Assembly (NCBI RefSeq): GCF_001510715.1
Contig: NZ_LMTJ01000005.1
Location: 734,138-798,137 of the forward strand
Direction of reading: 5' to 3'
DNA: 64,000 nt
DNA from: Bacillus sp. FJAT-29814
GTDB taxonomy: Bacteria; Bacillota; Bacilli; Bacillales; Cytobacillaceae
Shown: positions 15,671 through 24,073 of the stretch, one piece after another
How the letters are laid out: every line of letters begins with the position of its first letter
Position numbering within the stretch: position 1 is the first letter of the stretch
The notes under the pieces: generated by a model
What the model saw: only the letters and a program-made list of their open reading frames with translations
Database searches by the model: none
Told to the model about the DNA's origin: nothing
Position numbers and translations under genes: made by a program

Positions 15671-18056
15671 AAAAAACGGTTTAAACAGTTTGTTGAAAAA
15701 TAAAATGCAGCGCCGTACCTTTTTAAAATGGTCAGGGGCTATAGGCATTCCGGTAATCGCGGGCGGGATTGGCACGAAGATGCTAGTAGACCGAAAATCA
15801 GAGGAAAAGGCAGCCAATGCAAAGGATAATCTGAAGGTTATTTCAACATGCAGCATTACTAACTGTGGCGGCAGATGTGTGATTAAAGCGCACGTTCGCG
15901 ATGGAATGGTAGTCAGGGTGAGTACTGATACGCAAGAAGGCGGGGATCTATCGACACCACCATTAAGGGCTTGTGTACGAGGCCAAAACTACCGAAAAAT
16001 GTTATATCATCCTGATCGCCTAAAATATCCTATGAAACGAGTGGGAAAACGCGGTGAAGGAAAGTTTGAGCGGATTTCTTGGGAAGAAGCGGTGGAGACG
16101 ATTGCTCAGGAAGTGAAGCGCATTGGTGATCAATACGGCCCTGAGTCCCGCTATGTTAATTATGGATCCGGACAAAGCTGGGGATTGCACGGTGGACCAA
16201 GAGCTGCCAGAAAATTATTGGCGCTGACGGGCGGTTATCTAAATTCTCGAAATGACTATAGCTCAGGAGCCGGAAACGTGGCCACCCCTTATACATACGG
16301 GACCAATGATTCGGGGAGCAGCTTTGATTCTTTGCTGCACTCCAAATATATTATTCTGTGGGGTCAGAACCCCTCTGAAATGATTTTTTCTACCCCATAT
16401 CGTGAATATTTAATGCAAGCTAAGAAAAATGGGGCCAAAATTACTGTGATTGACCCAAGGTATAGTGACACTGTAATCGCCTTTGCAGATGAATGGATTC
16501 CAATTCTTCCGACAACCGACACGGCCTTGATGGACGCAATGGCTTATGTCATCATTACCGAGAATCTTCATGACCAGGAATTTCTAGACAGATATTGTAT
16601 TGGCTTTGATGGCCACCACATGCCTGATGGGGTTCCTGCCAATGAGTCGTTAAAGAGTTATCTGCTTGGTGAAAAGGATGGGACCCCTAAATCACCTGAA
16701 TGGGCGGAAAAAATTTGTCGTGTACCAGCTGATAAAATTCGGGAGCTTGCCAGAAATTATGCGACAATGAAACCCGCGGCGTTAATTCAAGGGTGGGCAC
16801 CGCAGCGTCAGGCTTACGGAGAACAATTTATGCGCGGTGGAGCTCAGCTCGCATGCCTGACTGGGAATGTAGGCAAGCTAGGGGGCTGGGCAGCAGGGAC
16901 CGGCTATTGGAATCGTTCAAACATTGTCTATCCGTTTAAATACCAAAATCCAATTAAAGCATCAATCCCATGTTTTCTGTGGACAATGGCAGTTGAAAAG
17001 GGATCAGAAATGACAGCAGCTGATGGCTTGCAGGGAACAGAACGTTTAAATTCTGGTATTAAAGCAATATTTAATATGGCTGGCAATATGTTAATAAATC
17101 AGCATGCAGATATTAATAAAACAAAAAAACTGCTTGAAGACGAGAGCAAAGTGGAATTTATCGTCGTCAGTGATCTTTTTATGACACCAAGTGCAAAGTA
17201 TGCGGATATTCTGCTTCCTGGAACCTCTTTCTTCGAACGCTGGGACATTGGAACCCCATGGTGTTTTGGAGATTATGTCATTTTGGGGCAAAAAACGATA
17301 GATCCACTATATGAATGCCGTGACGAATATGATGTTTTTGCCGAAATTGCCGATAAATTAGGACTCAAGGAACAATTCACAGAGGGTAAATCCACCCTTG
17401 ATATTGTAAAGGAAAGTATTGAAAGAACCAAAAAAGAACTGGACCCAAATTTCCCGACTTTCGAGGAATTCTGTAACTTGGGTGTTTATCATTTTAAATA
17501 TGATGAGCCGCTCGTAGGGTTTAAGGAACAAATTGATGATCTCGATAATCATCCGTTTGAAACCCCTTCAGGAAAAATTGAGTTATTCTCAAAAGCGTTA
17601 TGGGATATGAACCAGCATGATGAAATTCCAGCAATCGCAAAATACATCTCATCATGGGAAGGACCGGAAGACCCGCTAAAAGAGAAGTACCCGTTACAGC
17701 TAATCAGCTGGCATTACAAGCGGAGATGTCATTCCACGTATGATAACCAACCTTGGCTTGAAGAAGCAGCTAAGCAAGAAATGTGGATTAACCCCAAAGA
17801 TGCCGAAGCACGCGGCATTAAAGATGGAGATCGTGTAGAGGTAGTAAATGATCGTGGACTGTTAATTATTGATGCCAAAGTAACTCGGAAAATTGTCCCT
17901 GGTGTAGTTGGAATACCTCAGGGTGCCTGGTATACACCCGATAAGAATGGCATTGATCAACGTGGTTCCGTCAATGTTTTAACGTCACAGCGGCCAACAC
18001 CACTAGCAAAAGCGAATCCGCAGCTGACAAATTTGGTTGAAGTCAAAAAAGCATAG
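15663..18056 (+). CDS. dmsA: Tat-exported molybdopterin oxidoreductase, DMSO reductase family (DmsA-like)
   Basis: Catalytic subunit of 797 residues. The N-terminus has a twin-arginine signal (RRTFLKWSGAIG) and then a 4Fe-4S site, C-x3-C-x3-C with a later Cys in PPLRACVRG. A molybdopterin-guanine-dinucleotide fold follows, with the segment GGYLNSRNDYSSGAGN aligned by eye with E. coli DmsA, where Ser after DY ligates molybdenum. The C-terminal Moco-binding domain has WINPKDAEARGIKDGD. The substrate could be DMSO, TMAO or another oxyanion; sequence alone does not decide. It lies between torD and dmsB with no dmsC following. Confidence 0.88.
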   Translation: MVEKNGLNSLLKNKMQRRTFLKWSGAIGIPVIAGGIGTKMLVDRKSEEKAANAKDNLKVISTCSITNCGGRCVIKAHVRDGMVVRVSTDTQEGGDLSTPPLRACVRGQNYRKMLYHPDRLKYPMKRVGKRGEGKFERISWEEAVETIAQEVKRIGDQYGPESRYVNYGSGQSWGLHGGPRAARKLLALTGGYLNSRNDYSSGAGNVATPYTYGTNDSGSSFDSLLHSKYIILWGQNPSEMIFSTPYREYLMQAKKNGAKITVIDPRYSDTVIAFADEWIPILPTTDTALMDAMAYVIITENLHDQEFLDRYCIGFDGHHMPDGVPANESLKSYLLGEKDGTPKSPEWAEKICRVPADKIRELARNYATMKPAALIQGWAPQRQAYGEQFMRGGAQLACLTGNVGKLGGWAAGTGYWNRSNIVYPFKYQNPIKASIPCFLWTMAVEKGSEMTAADGLQGTERLNSGIKAIFNMAGNMLINQHADINKTKKLLEDESKVEFIVVSDLFMTPSAKYADILLPGTSFFERWDIGTPWCFGDYVILGQKTIDPLYECRDEYDVFAEIADKLGLKEQFTEGKSTLDIVKESIERTKKELDPNFPTFEEFCNLGVYHFKYDEPLVGFKEQIDDLDNHPFETPSGKIELFSKALWDMNQHDEIPAIAKYISSWEGPEDPLKEKYPLQLISWHYKRRCHSTYDNQPWLEEAAKQEMWINPKDAEARGIKDGDRVEVVNDRGLLIIDAKVTRKIVPGVVGIPQGAWYTPDKNGIDQRGSVNVLTSQRPTPLAKANPQLTNLVEVKKA

Positions 18057-18069
18057 GGGAGTGAGTAGG

Positions 18070-18648
18070 TTGGCACAGTTAGGATTTTATATTAACCAAA
18101 GCCTTTGCAGCGGCTGCAAGGCCTGCACTGTTTCCTGCAAGGATAAAAATGACCTTGATGTGGGCATCAATTTTCGCAGGGTTTATGAATACGAAGAAGG
18201 CATTTACTTTGAACAACCGGGAAAAGGGCTCGTGCACAACATCAAGCCCTTTTACTTCAGCATTTCCTGCAACCATTGCACTCAGCCAAAATGTGTTCCG
18301 AGCTGTCCGGTGGGGGCCATTTCGAAAGACAAGGATAATGGCGTGGTTACGATCGATCAAGAAATCTGTCAAGGAACCAAGTTATGTGTGTTGGCATGCC
18401 CATATGGGGCACCGCAATACAATAAAAAGGTTTTTAAATCGGATAAGTGCGATTTTTGTATCGATTTGCAAAAAAAGGGTGAAGACCCGGCCTGTGTGGC
18501 ATCGTGTCCGATGCGGGCCATCGAATTTGGGCCAATCGAAAAACTTCGGGAAAAGTATGGAAACATCAGCCAAATAAAGGGAATGCCAAGCAACACGATA
18601 ACCAAGCCAAATCTAGTGATTACACCGCATAGGGAAGCAAAGTTATAG
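18070..18648 (+). CDS. dmsB: Iron-sulfur electron-transfer subunit, DmsB-like
   Basis: Ferredoxin-type subunit of 192 residues predicted to carry electrons to DmsA. The start is TTG 18070 (MAQLGFYINQ) after AGGGGAG; an upstream open frame overlaps dmsA and is not used. Four Cys groups are visible: CSGCKACTVSC (13-23), CNHCTQPKCVPSC, CQGTKLCVLAC (100-110) and CDFC...CVASC. In the third group the second Cys is replaced by Thr103. In E. coli DmsB, replacing the corresponding Cys102 turns a 4Fe cluster into a 3Fe cluster, so a 3Fe-4S centre is likely here. A terminator follows at once and no membrane anchor gene is present. Confidence 0.88.
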   Translation: MAQLGFYINQSLCSGCKACTVSCKDKNDLDVGINFRRVYEYEEGIYFEQPGKGLVHNIKPFYFSISCNHCTQPKCVPSCPVGAISKDKDNGVVTIDQEICQGTKLCVLACPYGAPQYNKKVFKSDKCDFCIDLQKKGEDPACVASCPMRAIEFGPIEKLREKYGNISQIKGMPSNTITKPNLVITPHREAKL

Positions 18649-18659
18649 CTAAACAAAAA

Positions 18660-18684
18660 ACGCCAGAAATACTCTGGCGTTTTA
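18660..18684 (+). terminator. Terminator of the dms operon
   Basis: Stem ACGCCAGA/TCTGGCGT (18660-18667 and 18673-18680) followed by a T-rich tract. Confidence 0.85.
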
Positions 18685-18698
18685 TTTATTCATATGTA

Positions 18699-18790
18699 TG
18701 GCGGAGAAGGTGAGATTCGAACTCACGCGACGGTTGCCCGCCCTAACGCATTTCGAGTGCGCCCCCTTATAGCCACTTGGGTACTCCTCC
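18699..18790 (-). tRNA. tRNA-Ser (anticodon CGA)
   Basis: A 92-nt class II tRNA on the minus strand. Acceptor GGAGGAG pairs with CTTCTCC, G73 and CCA are encoded, the anticodon loop reads CTCGAAA, a long variable arm is present, and the T-arm contains GTTCGAATC. The CGA anticodon reads UCG. Confidence 0.95.
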
Positions 18791-18799
18791 ATAAACCTT

Positions 18800-18873
18800 T
18801 GGAGCGGGTGAGGGGAATCGAACCCCCGCCGTCAGCTTGGGAAGCTGAAATTCTACCATTAAACCACACCCGC
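18800..18873 (-). tRNA. tRNA-Gly (anticodon CCC)
   Basis: A 74-nt tRNA on the minus strand. Acceptor GCGGGTG pairs with CACCCGC and CCA is encoded. The anticodon stem TCAGC/GCTGA holds the loop TTCCCAA, and the T-arm contains GTTCGATTC. It lies 9 bp upstream of tRNA-Ser, so both are probably one transcript. Confidence 0.95.
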
Positions 18874-18942
18874 AAATCAATTGTGAACAAGAATTATTAT
18901 AGCATAATAACGAATTTTTGGGTAGAAAAAATTATTCCTTCA

Positions 18943-18978
18943 CAAAAAAAACTGGAGCGGCGAAACGAAGCTCCAGTT
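18943..18978 (-). terminator. Terminator of the MFS gene
   Basis: Stem AACTGGAGC/GCTCCAGTT (18950-18958 and 18970-18978). On the minus strand it ends in a run of Ts. Confidence 0.8.
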
Positions 18979-18982
18979 AAAA

Positions 18983-20257
18983 TTATTCTTGCTGCTGAGG
19001 TTTAATCGCGAAAAATGCCACAATTGCCGCTAGGATACTGAGGCCGCTCATAATAATAAAAATCCAATGGTTCGAGTACTTCATTAACAAAGCAATAATC
19101 GGAGGACCAGCTGCTACTCCGATAAAACGCATTGAGCTATAAATCGAGGTGATCGTTCCCCGTTCCTTCTTTTCAACCCCGTCAGTTATTAATGAATCAA
19201 GACTTGGCAGGCAGAGCCCTATTCCAATACCGCTAATTAGAAACATGGTCAGCATATACCACAGCTTGATTGAAAACCATAGTGCAGCAATTGATATGGC
19301 GGCTCCTAGAATGCCGCCAAAAGTTAACCATTTCATTAAAACTTTGTTTTTCTTGATAACTTTTCCGGTAATGAACGAAGATAAGCAAAGTGCTCCAAGC
19401 GGCAGTGCAAGAAAGAAACCTTTCTTGACATCCTTAATACCGTATTCTTTTTCAAATACCTCGGAAAGGTAGAAAAGAATTCCGAAAAGCACAAGCATCA
19501 TAATCCCGCCGATAAAAAAGATGGCATATAACCATCGGCCTTCATTGCTAAACGTTTTCTTGACATTAATAAAGAATGTTTTAAATGGGATCGGCTTCTC
19601 CTTTTTCTTGGGCGATTTCACTAAAAAAGCCATCAATATTACGGAAATGGCACAAAATACAGGGATTGAAAAAAATGGGATAAACCAAATAATTCCTGCT
19701 AAAAAAGCACCGAAGATGGGGCTGATCACCTTTCCAAAAGTATTGGAGGTTTCAATGATCCCCAGACAAACACTGACGTCATCTTCATTTTTAAACATGT
19801 CACCGACCAATGGCAGTACAATGGGAAAGGCGCCAGCCGCTCCAACCCCTTGGAGTGCCCGTCCGACCAACACCAGCCAATAAGCATCTAATTTCCAGGC
19901 TGCCCAGCCGGAGATGACCCCGCCAATACCGGCAATAATCAGACTGGGAATAATCACTTTTTTCCTGCCAATATGGTCGGATAAATAGCCGGCAACCGGG
20001 ATTAACAGAATGGCAACGATAGAATAAACCGTAATAATTAAACTTGATTGAAACGAGGATATCGCCAGTTCTTCTTCCATTGACGGCAGTACAGGGATTA
20101 ACATTGAATTACCTAGAGTCATGACTAATGGAATGGAAGAGATGGAGAGAATGGCCCATTTATTTTTCGATATCTCATTTGACCGCTTTTGCCCTGATTT
20201 GTCTTTTTTCTTTTTAGCGGGCTGCGGATTTTTCCACAGTTGTTCAATATGTTCCAT
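18983..20257 (-). CDS. MFS drug-efflux-type transporter
   Basis: Cytoplasmic-membrane proton antiporter of 424 residues. A Lys-rich cytosolic N-terminus (about 30 residues) is followed by twelve predicted transmembrane helices. The MFS motif between helices 2 and 3 is GYLSDHIGRKKVI; helix 4 has GRALQGVGAAGAFPIV and helix 5 has a motif C-like GKVISPIFGAFLAG, typical of the 12-TM drug-antiporter branch. Substrate cannot be predicted. Ribosome site GGCGGGA before the ATG. It is divergent from the trp operon leader and has its own terminator. Confidence 0.8.
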   Translation of the reverse strand: MEHIEQLWKNPQPAKKKKDKSGQKRSNEISKNKWAILSISSIPLVMTLGNSMLIPVLPSMEEELAISSFQSSLIITVYSIVAILLIPVAGYLSDHIGRKKVIIPSLIIAGIGGVISGWAAWKLDAYWLVLVGRALQGVGAAGAFPIVLPLVGDMFKNEDDVSVCLGIIETSNTFGKVISPIFGAFLAGIIWFIPFFSIPVFCAISVILMAFLVKSPKKKEKPIPFKTFFINVKKTFSNEGRWLYAIFFIGGIMMLVLFGILFYLSEVFEKEYGIKDVKKGFFLALPLGALCLSSFITGKVIKKNKVLMKWLTFGGILGAAISIAALWFSIKLWYMLTMFLISGIGIGLCLPSLDSLITDGVEKKERGTITSIYSSMRFIGVAAGPPIIALLMKYSNHWIFIIMSGLSILAAIVAFFAIKPQQQE

Positions 20258-20411
20258 GGATTTTCTATCCCGCCTTCATCTATTTGTATCTTTAATATGG
20301 ACCTTTTTTAGCAAAAATAACTTAGTTGTTTAAATCCTTTTAATGCCATATAAATGATAAACATTGGACATATGGAAATTGACCAATTCTGAAAAATTTA
20401 AAAATTGCTTC

Positions 20412-20439
20412 TTGACATTTGGTTTCCAGCGTATTAAGA
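20412..20439 (+). promoter_or_regulatory. Vegetative promoter of the trp operon
   Basis: TTGACA (20412-20417), 16-bp spacer and TAAGAT (20434-20439). Transcription would begin just before the first T-box stem I. Confidence 0.6.
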
Positions 20440-20445
20440 TAAAAA

Positions 20446-20724
20446 TCAATAAAATGACGTTATGGCGTTGACGAAGAAGAGTAGCTTTTACGGATTCTTT
20501 AGAGAGCTGATGGTCGGTGCAAATCAGTGTAGACGTATTAGTGAATGGCCTTCCGAGCCTCCAAACCGAACCTTATCTAAGCAGTAGGCTTTGGCGAAAT
20601 TCTCATCGTTACATGAGACAGATATTAGGCAAAATGCCTCGATATCGGTAAAGTGAGCTAATTTTTAGCTAATGAAGGTGGCACCACGGGTCTTCCGTCC
20701 TTTTTAGGATGGAGGACCCTTTTT
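20446..20724 (+). promoter_or_regulatory. T-box riboswitch 1, tryptophan-specific
   Basis: Stem I carries an AGTGAA loop followed by specifier codon TGG (20546-20548). The T-box element AAGGTGGCACC (20676-20685) has the tRNA-end-pairing UGGC, whose last base fits the G73 of tRNA-Trp. The terminator GGGTCTTCCGTCC/GGATGGAGGACCC ends in TTTTT (20688-20724). Uncharged tRNA-Trp would stabilise the antiterminator and allow readthrough. Confidence 0.9.
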
Positions 20725-20749
20725 GTATTGAGAAACTTTAATACTGTAA

Positions 20750-21052
20750 TTCGTTGAACAAGAGTAGTACACTTATTTATTTCTTTCCAGAGAGTCGGGG
20801 AAGGTGGGAGCCCGATAAGAAAGAATTTGTGGAATGGACTTGTGAGAGACAGTCTGAAACTACCAGTAGGGCTGTACGGGGTTCCGCCGTTAAAAGGATA
20901 GGATATCGAGCGAATCTTTGCTCTGTATCTGAATGAGGAAGCTTGTGTCTATTTGTCATGTATGCCCAAAGCTTCAAAATGAGGTGGCACCACGGTTCCT
21001 GACAATCGTCCTCTATATGCTTAATGATGTAAGCATATAGGGGACTTTTTTT
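20750..21052 (+). promoter_or_regulatory. T-box riboswitch 2, tryptophan-specific
   Basis: A second full T-box in tandem. Stem I has AGAGAGTCGGGG..GGTGGGAGCCCG and specifier TGG after GAA (20835-20837). The T-box AGGTGGCACC is at 20982-20991. The terminator hairpin has arms 21008-21022 and 21031-21045 followed by seven Ts. Two tandem sensors of the same tRNA would sharpen the response. The last hairpin ends 22 bp before the trpE start. Confidence 0.9.
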
Positions 21053-21074
21053 ATTTTCGAAAGGAGTTGTAAAA

Positions 21075-22484
21075 GTGAACACAAAATCTTGCCATTTGAC
21101 TAAAGAAATAAGTGGGGATGTCCTGACGCCGATCTCGATTTTGCAAAAGATTAGCGGCCGAAAGAAATTTTTATTGGAAAGCTCACATAAATATAACGAT
21201 TCCGGCCGGTATTCCTTTATTGGTGCTGACCCCGCTTTGGAACTTATTTCGAAAGGAGATCAAAATGAAATTATCCAGCGGAACGGAGCAAGGAAGATAG
21301 TGACAGGAAATCCGTTACAAATTATTTCAAACATGATGCCTCCTATTGAAACAAAGCATTCCCCATTTTCGTTCCTTGGCGGTGGAGTAGGATATATAGG
21401 CTATGACATCATCAGACAGTATGAGGATATTGGCGAAGTGCCCCCTGACGAATTAACAATGCCGGATGTCCATTTAATGTTTTATGAAGAAGTGATTGTA
21501 TTTGACCATCTAGAAGAAAAAGTTTTCATAACAGGTATCCCGCTTTTGGAAGATAGTGATGGAAAAAGTGTTGAACAGCGTATTAACAAAAGGATGGAGC
21601 AGTTAAAACAAGCCAACTATGACTCTGAGGAAGCTTCTTTTCAAATGGCAGGCTTTGTCCCGGAAACATCCAGGGAGGAGTTCATGAAAAATGTTGAGAT
21701 TGCCAAGGAGCACATTTTGGCCGGAGACATTTTTCAGGTTGTCCTTTCAAGAAGGATGAAATCAGCTTTTCAAGGGTCTCCTTTAGCCTTGTATCGGAAA
21801 CATCGCGCCCATAATCCGACCCCTTATATGTTCTATATTGATTTTGAGGATTATACCGTAATTGGCTCATCCCCGGAAAGTTTAATCAAGACGACAGGCA
21901 GGACGGTAATCGCCAATCCGATTGCCGGAACTAAAAAGCGCGGCAAAACCTTCGAAGACGATCTAAGGATTGAAAAAGAATTGCTAAGTGACGAGAAAGA
22001 ATTGGCTGAACATAAAATGCTGGTTGACCTTGGCCGCAATGATCTTGGCAAAGTGTGCGAATTTGGCTCAGTTCATGTTGATCGGTATATGGAGGTGGAG
22101 AAATTCCGTCATGTGATGCACATTGTTTCGGAAATCAGTGGCACCCTTACCCGTGAAAAGACCGCCTTGGATGCGCTAGCGGCTTGTCTTCCAGCCGGAA
22201 CGGTTTCAGGGGCACCGAAGATAAGGGCGATGGAAATCATCAATTCATTGGAAAATTCTAAACGAGGGCTGTATTCGGGGGCAATCGGCTATATATCGGT
22301 TAATGGCAGTATCGATTTCGCACTTGGAATTCGAACAATGATTTTAAAGAATGGTGCAGCTTATATTCAGGCTGGGGCAGGCATTGTCCATGACTCCGAC
22401 CCGGAATCTGAATATGAAGAAACATTGAATAAATTAAAAGCCTTTTTGGAAGGGGATCATCACAATGTTATTGCTCATCGATAA
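21075..22484 (+). CDS. trpE: Anthranilate synthase component I
   Basis: Chorismate-binding subunit of anthranilate synthase, 469 residues, first committed step of tryptophan synthesis. The GTG start follows AAAGGAG. An LLESS motif near residue 35 is the tryptophan feedback-binding site. The catalytic chorismate-binding domain shows IFQVVLSRR, the GSSPESL motif, PIAGTKKRG and AGTVSGAPK. It overlaps trpG by 20 bp, indicating coupled synthesis of the two subunits. First gene of trpEGDCFBA, regulated by the tandem T-boxes. Confidence 0.96.
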   Translation: MNTKSCHLTKEISGDVLTPISILQKISGRKKFLLESSHKYNDSGRYSFIGADPALELISKGDQNEIIQRNGARKIVTGNPLQIISNMMPPIETKHSPFSFLGGGVGYIGYDIIRQYEDIGEVPPDELTMPDVHLMFYEEVIVFDHLEEKVFITGIPLLEDSDGKSVEQRINKRMEQLKQANYDSEEASFQMAGFVPETSREEFMKNVEIAKEHILAGDIFQVVLSRRMKSAFQGSPLALYRKHRAHNPTPYMFYIDFEDYTVIGSSPESLIKTTGRTVIANPIAGTKKRGKTFEDDLRIEKELLSDEKELAEHKMLVDLGRNDLGKVCEFGSVHVDRYMEVEKFRHVMHIVSEISGTLTREKTALDALAACLPAGTVSGAPKIRAMEIINSLENSKRGLYSGAIGYISVNGSIDFALGIRTMILKNGAAYIQAGAGIVHDSDPESEYEETLNKLKAFLEGDHHNVIAHR

Positions 22485-23076
22485 TTTTGATTCCTTCACC
22501 TATAACCTTTATCAGTTTCTGGGGGAACTGGGGGAGGATGTGGGGGTATACCGGAATAACCAAATTTGTCTAATGGATATTCACCAATTGCAACCTAAAG
22601 CCATCATTCTGTCCCCAGGGCCTGGACGACCGGAAGATGCCGGTATCTGCATAGAATTGATTAAAAACTTCTATGACAAGATACCGATCCTTGGCATATG
22701 TTTGGGACACCAGGCGATCGGGGCCGCCTTCGGCTGTGAAATCCGGAGGGCCAAGACAGTTAAGCATGGAAAAACATCGTTTATCAACCATAAAAGCAGC
22801 AATATTTTTAATTACCTGCCGTCTCCGCTGGAAGTGATGCGTTATCATTCCCTGGCGATTGAAAAGAATGGCATGCATCCGGAACTTGATAGTACAGCCT
22901 ATGCCATGGACGATGAGGAAGTAATGGCAATCAGGCATCGTCAATATCCCGTGTTTGGCTTGCAGTTTCATCCTGAATCAATCGGAACTCCGTTAGGAAA
23001 ACAAATACTTAAAAATTTTTTACTTCAAATAGAAAGGGAGAAATCAAATGAAGAATTATTTACTCCAATTAGCTGA
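22465..23076 (+). CDS. trpG: Anthranilate synthase component II (glutamine amidotransferase)
   Basis: Class I glutamine amidotransferase of 203 residues that supplies ammonia to TrpE. The catalytic Cys lies in GICLGHQ and the His/Glu pair in FHPES; the oxyanion strand SPGPGRPEDAG is intact. In B. subtilis this subunit is shared with folate synthesis and encoded elsewhere, whereas here it sits inside the trp operon. It could still serve PabB if no other copy exists. It overlaps trpE by 20 bp and trpD by 29 bp. Confidence 0.94.
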   Translation: MLLLIDNFDSFTYNLYQFLGELGEDVGVYRNNQICLMDIHQLQPKAIILSPGPGRPEDAGICIELIKNFYDKIPILGICLGHQAIGAAFGCEIRRAKTVKHGKTSFINHKSSNIFNYLPSPLEVMRYHSLAIEKNGMHPELDSTAYAMDDEEVMAIRHRQYPVFGLQFHPESIGTPLGKQILKNFLLQIEREKSNEELFTPIS

Positions 23077-24073
23077 ACAGAAATCCTTTTCAGAGAACCA
23101 GATGAGGGAAGCGGTCGATTTTATACTGGGGGAAGAGGTCTCTGAATCGGAAATCGCCGCATTCTTAATGGGGTTGAAATCCAAAGGTGAAACAGTTGAT
23201 GAAATCGTCGGGATTGTCAAAGCATTAAAAGCAAATTCCATTAAGTTCAACCAAAAGTTTACAAATGTACTGGATAACTGCGGTACTGGGGGAGATGGTT
23301 CATCCAGCTTTAATGTCAGCACCACTTCCGCCTTTGTGATCGCAGCTGCGGGGGTTCCAGTGGCTAAACATGGCAATCGCAGTATCTCCAGTAAAACGGG
23401 CAGTGCTGATGTTCTTGAATATTTGGGTATCAATTTAAATTTGCCAAAAGAAAGCACGGAGGAAATGCTTCAGGAAATCGGGATTACCTTCCTGTTTGCA
23501 CCGCATGTCCATCCTAAATTGAAAAAGGTAATGACCGTCAGAAGGCAATTGAAAATCCCGACCATTTTCAATTTTATCGGACCATTAACAAATCCTATCG
23601 ACTTGGATTTCCAGTTGTTGGGCGTTTATCGTCGGGATTTACTAAATGTATTTGCCGAAGTTTTAAAGCAGCTTGGCCGCAAACGGGCAATTATCCTTAA
23701 TGGAGCAGGATTTATGGATGAGGCATCGCTCCAAGGCGAAAACCATCTGACCATTTTGGACAACGGCATTATTAAAAATCAAACCTTCCACCCCGAAGAA
23801 GTTGGCTTGCCTGTTTATGATAACAGTGCGATTAAAGGCGGCGACGCCAAGGAGAATGCGGAGATTTTATTAAATGTTTTAAGGGGCCAAACTGGAGCTT
23901 ATAGAGATACGGTATTGCTAAATGCTGGGATTGGCATTTATACCGCCGGCAAAGCGAGTGATGTTGCGGAGGGGATTCAGGCAGCGCAGGACATTATTGA
24001 TTCCGGGGCCGCTTATGAAAAATTAACTGCATTGGTTGATAAATCAAAAGCGATGCAAAGAGAGGCGATCTGA
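23048..24073 (+). CDS. trpD: Anthranilate phosphoribosyltransferase
   Basis: Cytosolic enzyme of 341 residues that transfers phosphoribose from PRPP to anthranilate. The PRPP/metal loop CGTGGDGSSSFNVST, the KHGNRSISSKTGSADVLE segment and NFIGPLTNP are all standard. The ATG lies inside the trpG reading frame with AGAAAGGGAG ahead of it, and the stop TGA directly abuts the trpC start. Confidence 0.96.
   Translation: MKNYLLQLAEQKSFSENQMREAVDFILGEEVSESEIAAFLMGLKSKGETVDEIVGIVKALKANSIKFNQKFTNVLDNCGTGGDGSSSFNVSTTSAFVIAAAGVPVAKHGNRSISSKTGSADVLEYLGINLNLPKESTEEMLQEIGITFLFAPHVHPKLKKVMTVRRQLKIPTIFNFIGPLTNPIDLDFQLLGVYRRDLLNVFAEVLKQLGRKRAIILNGAGFMDEASLQGENHLTILDNGIIKNQTFHPEEVGLPVYDNSAIKGGDAKENAEILLNVLRGQTGAYRDTVLLNAGIGIYTAGKASDVAEGIQAAQDIIDSGAAYEKLTALVDKSKAMQREAI

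Noticed and set aside
15663..18056. Respiratory nitrate reductase or formate dehydrogenase alpha subunit
   Set aside because: The GGYLN..DYSSGAGN segment with Ser and the TorD partner fit the DMSO-reductase branch; no Sec or Cys is found at the formate dehydrogenase position.
18070..18648. Start at the upstream in-frame codon near 18037
   Set aside because: That region overlaps the end of dmsA without a ribosome site; TTG 18070 has AGGGGAG at correct spacing and gives the usual MAQLGFYINQ start.
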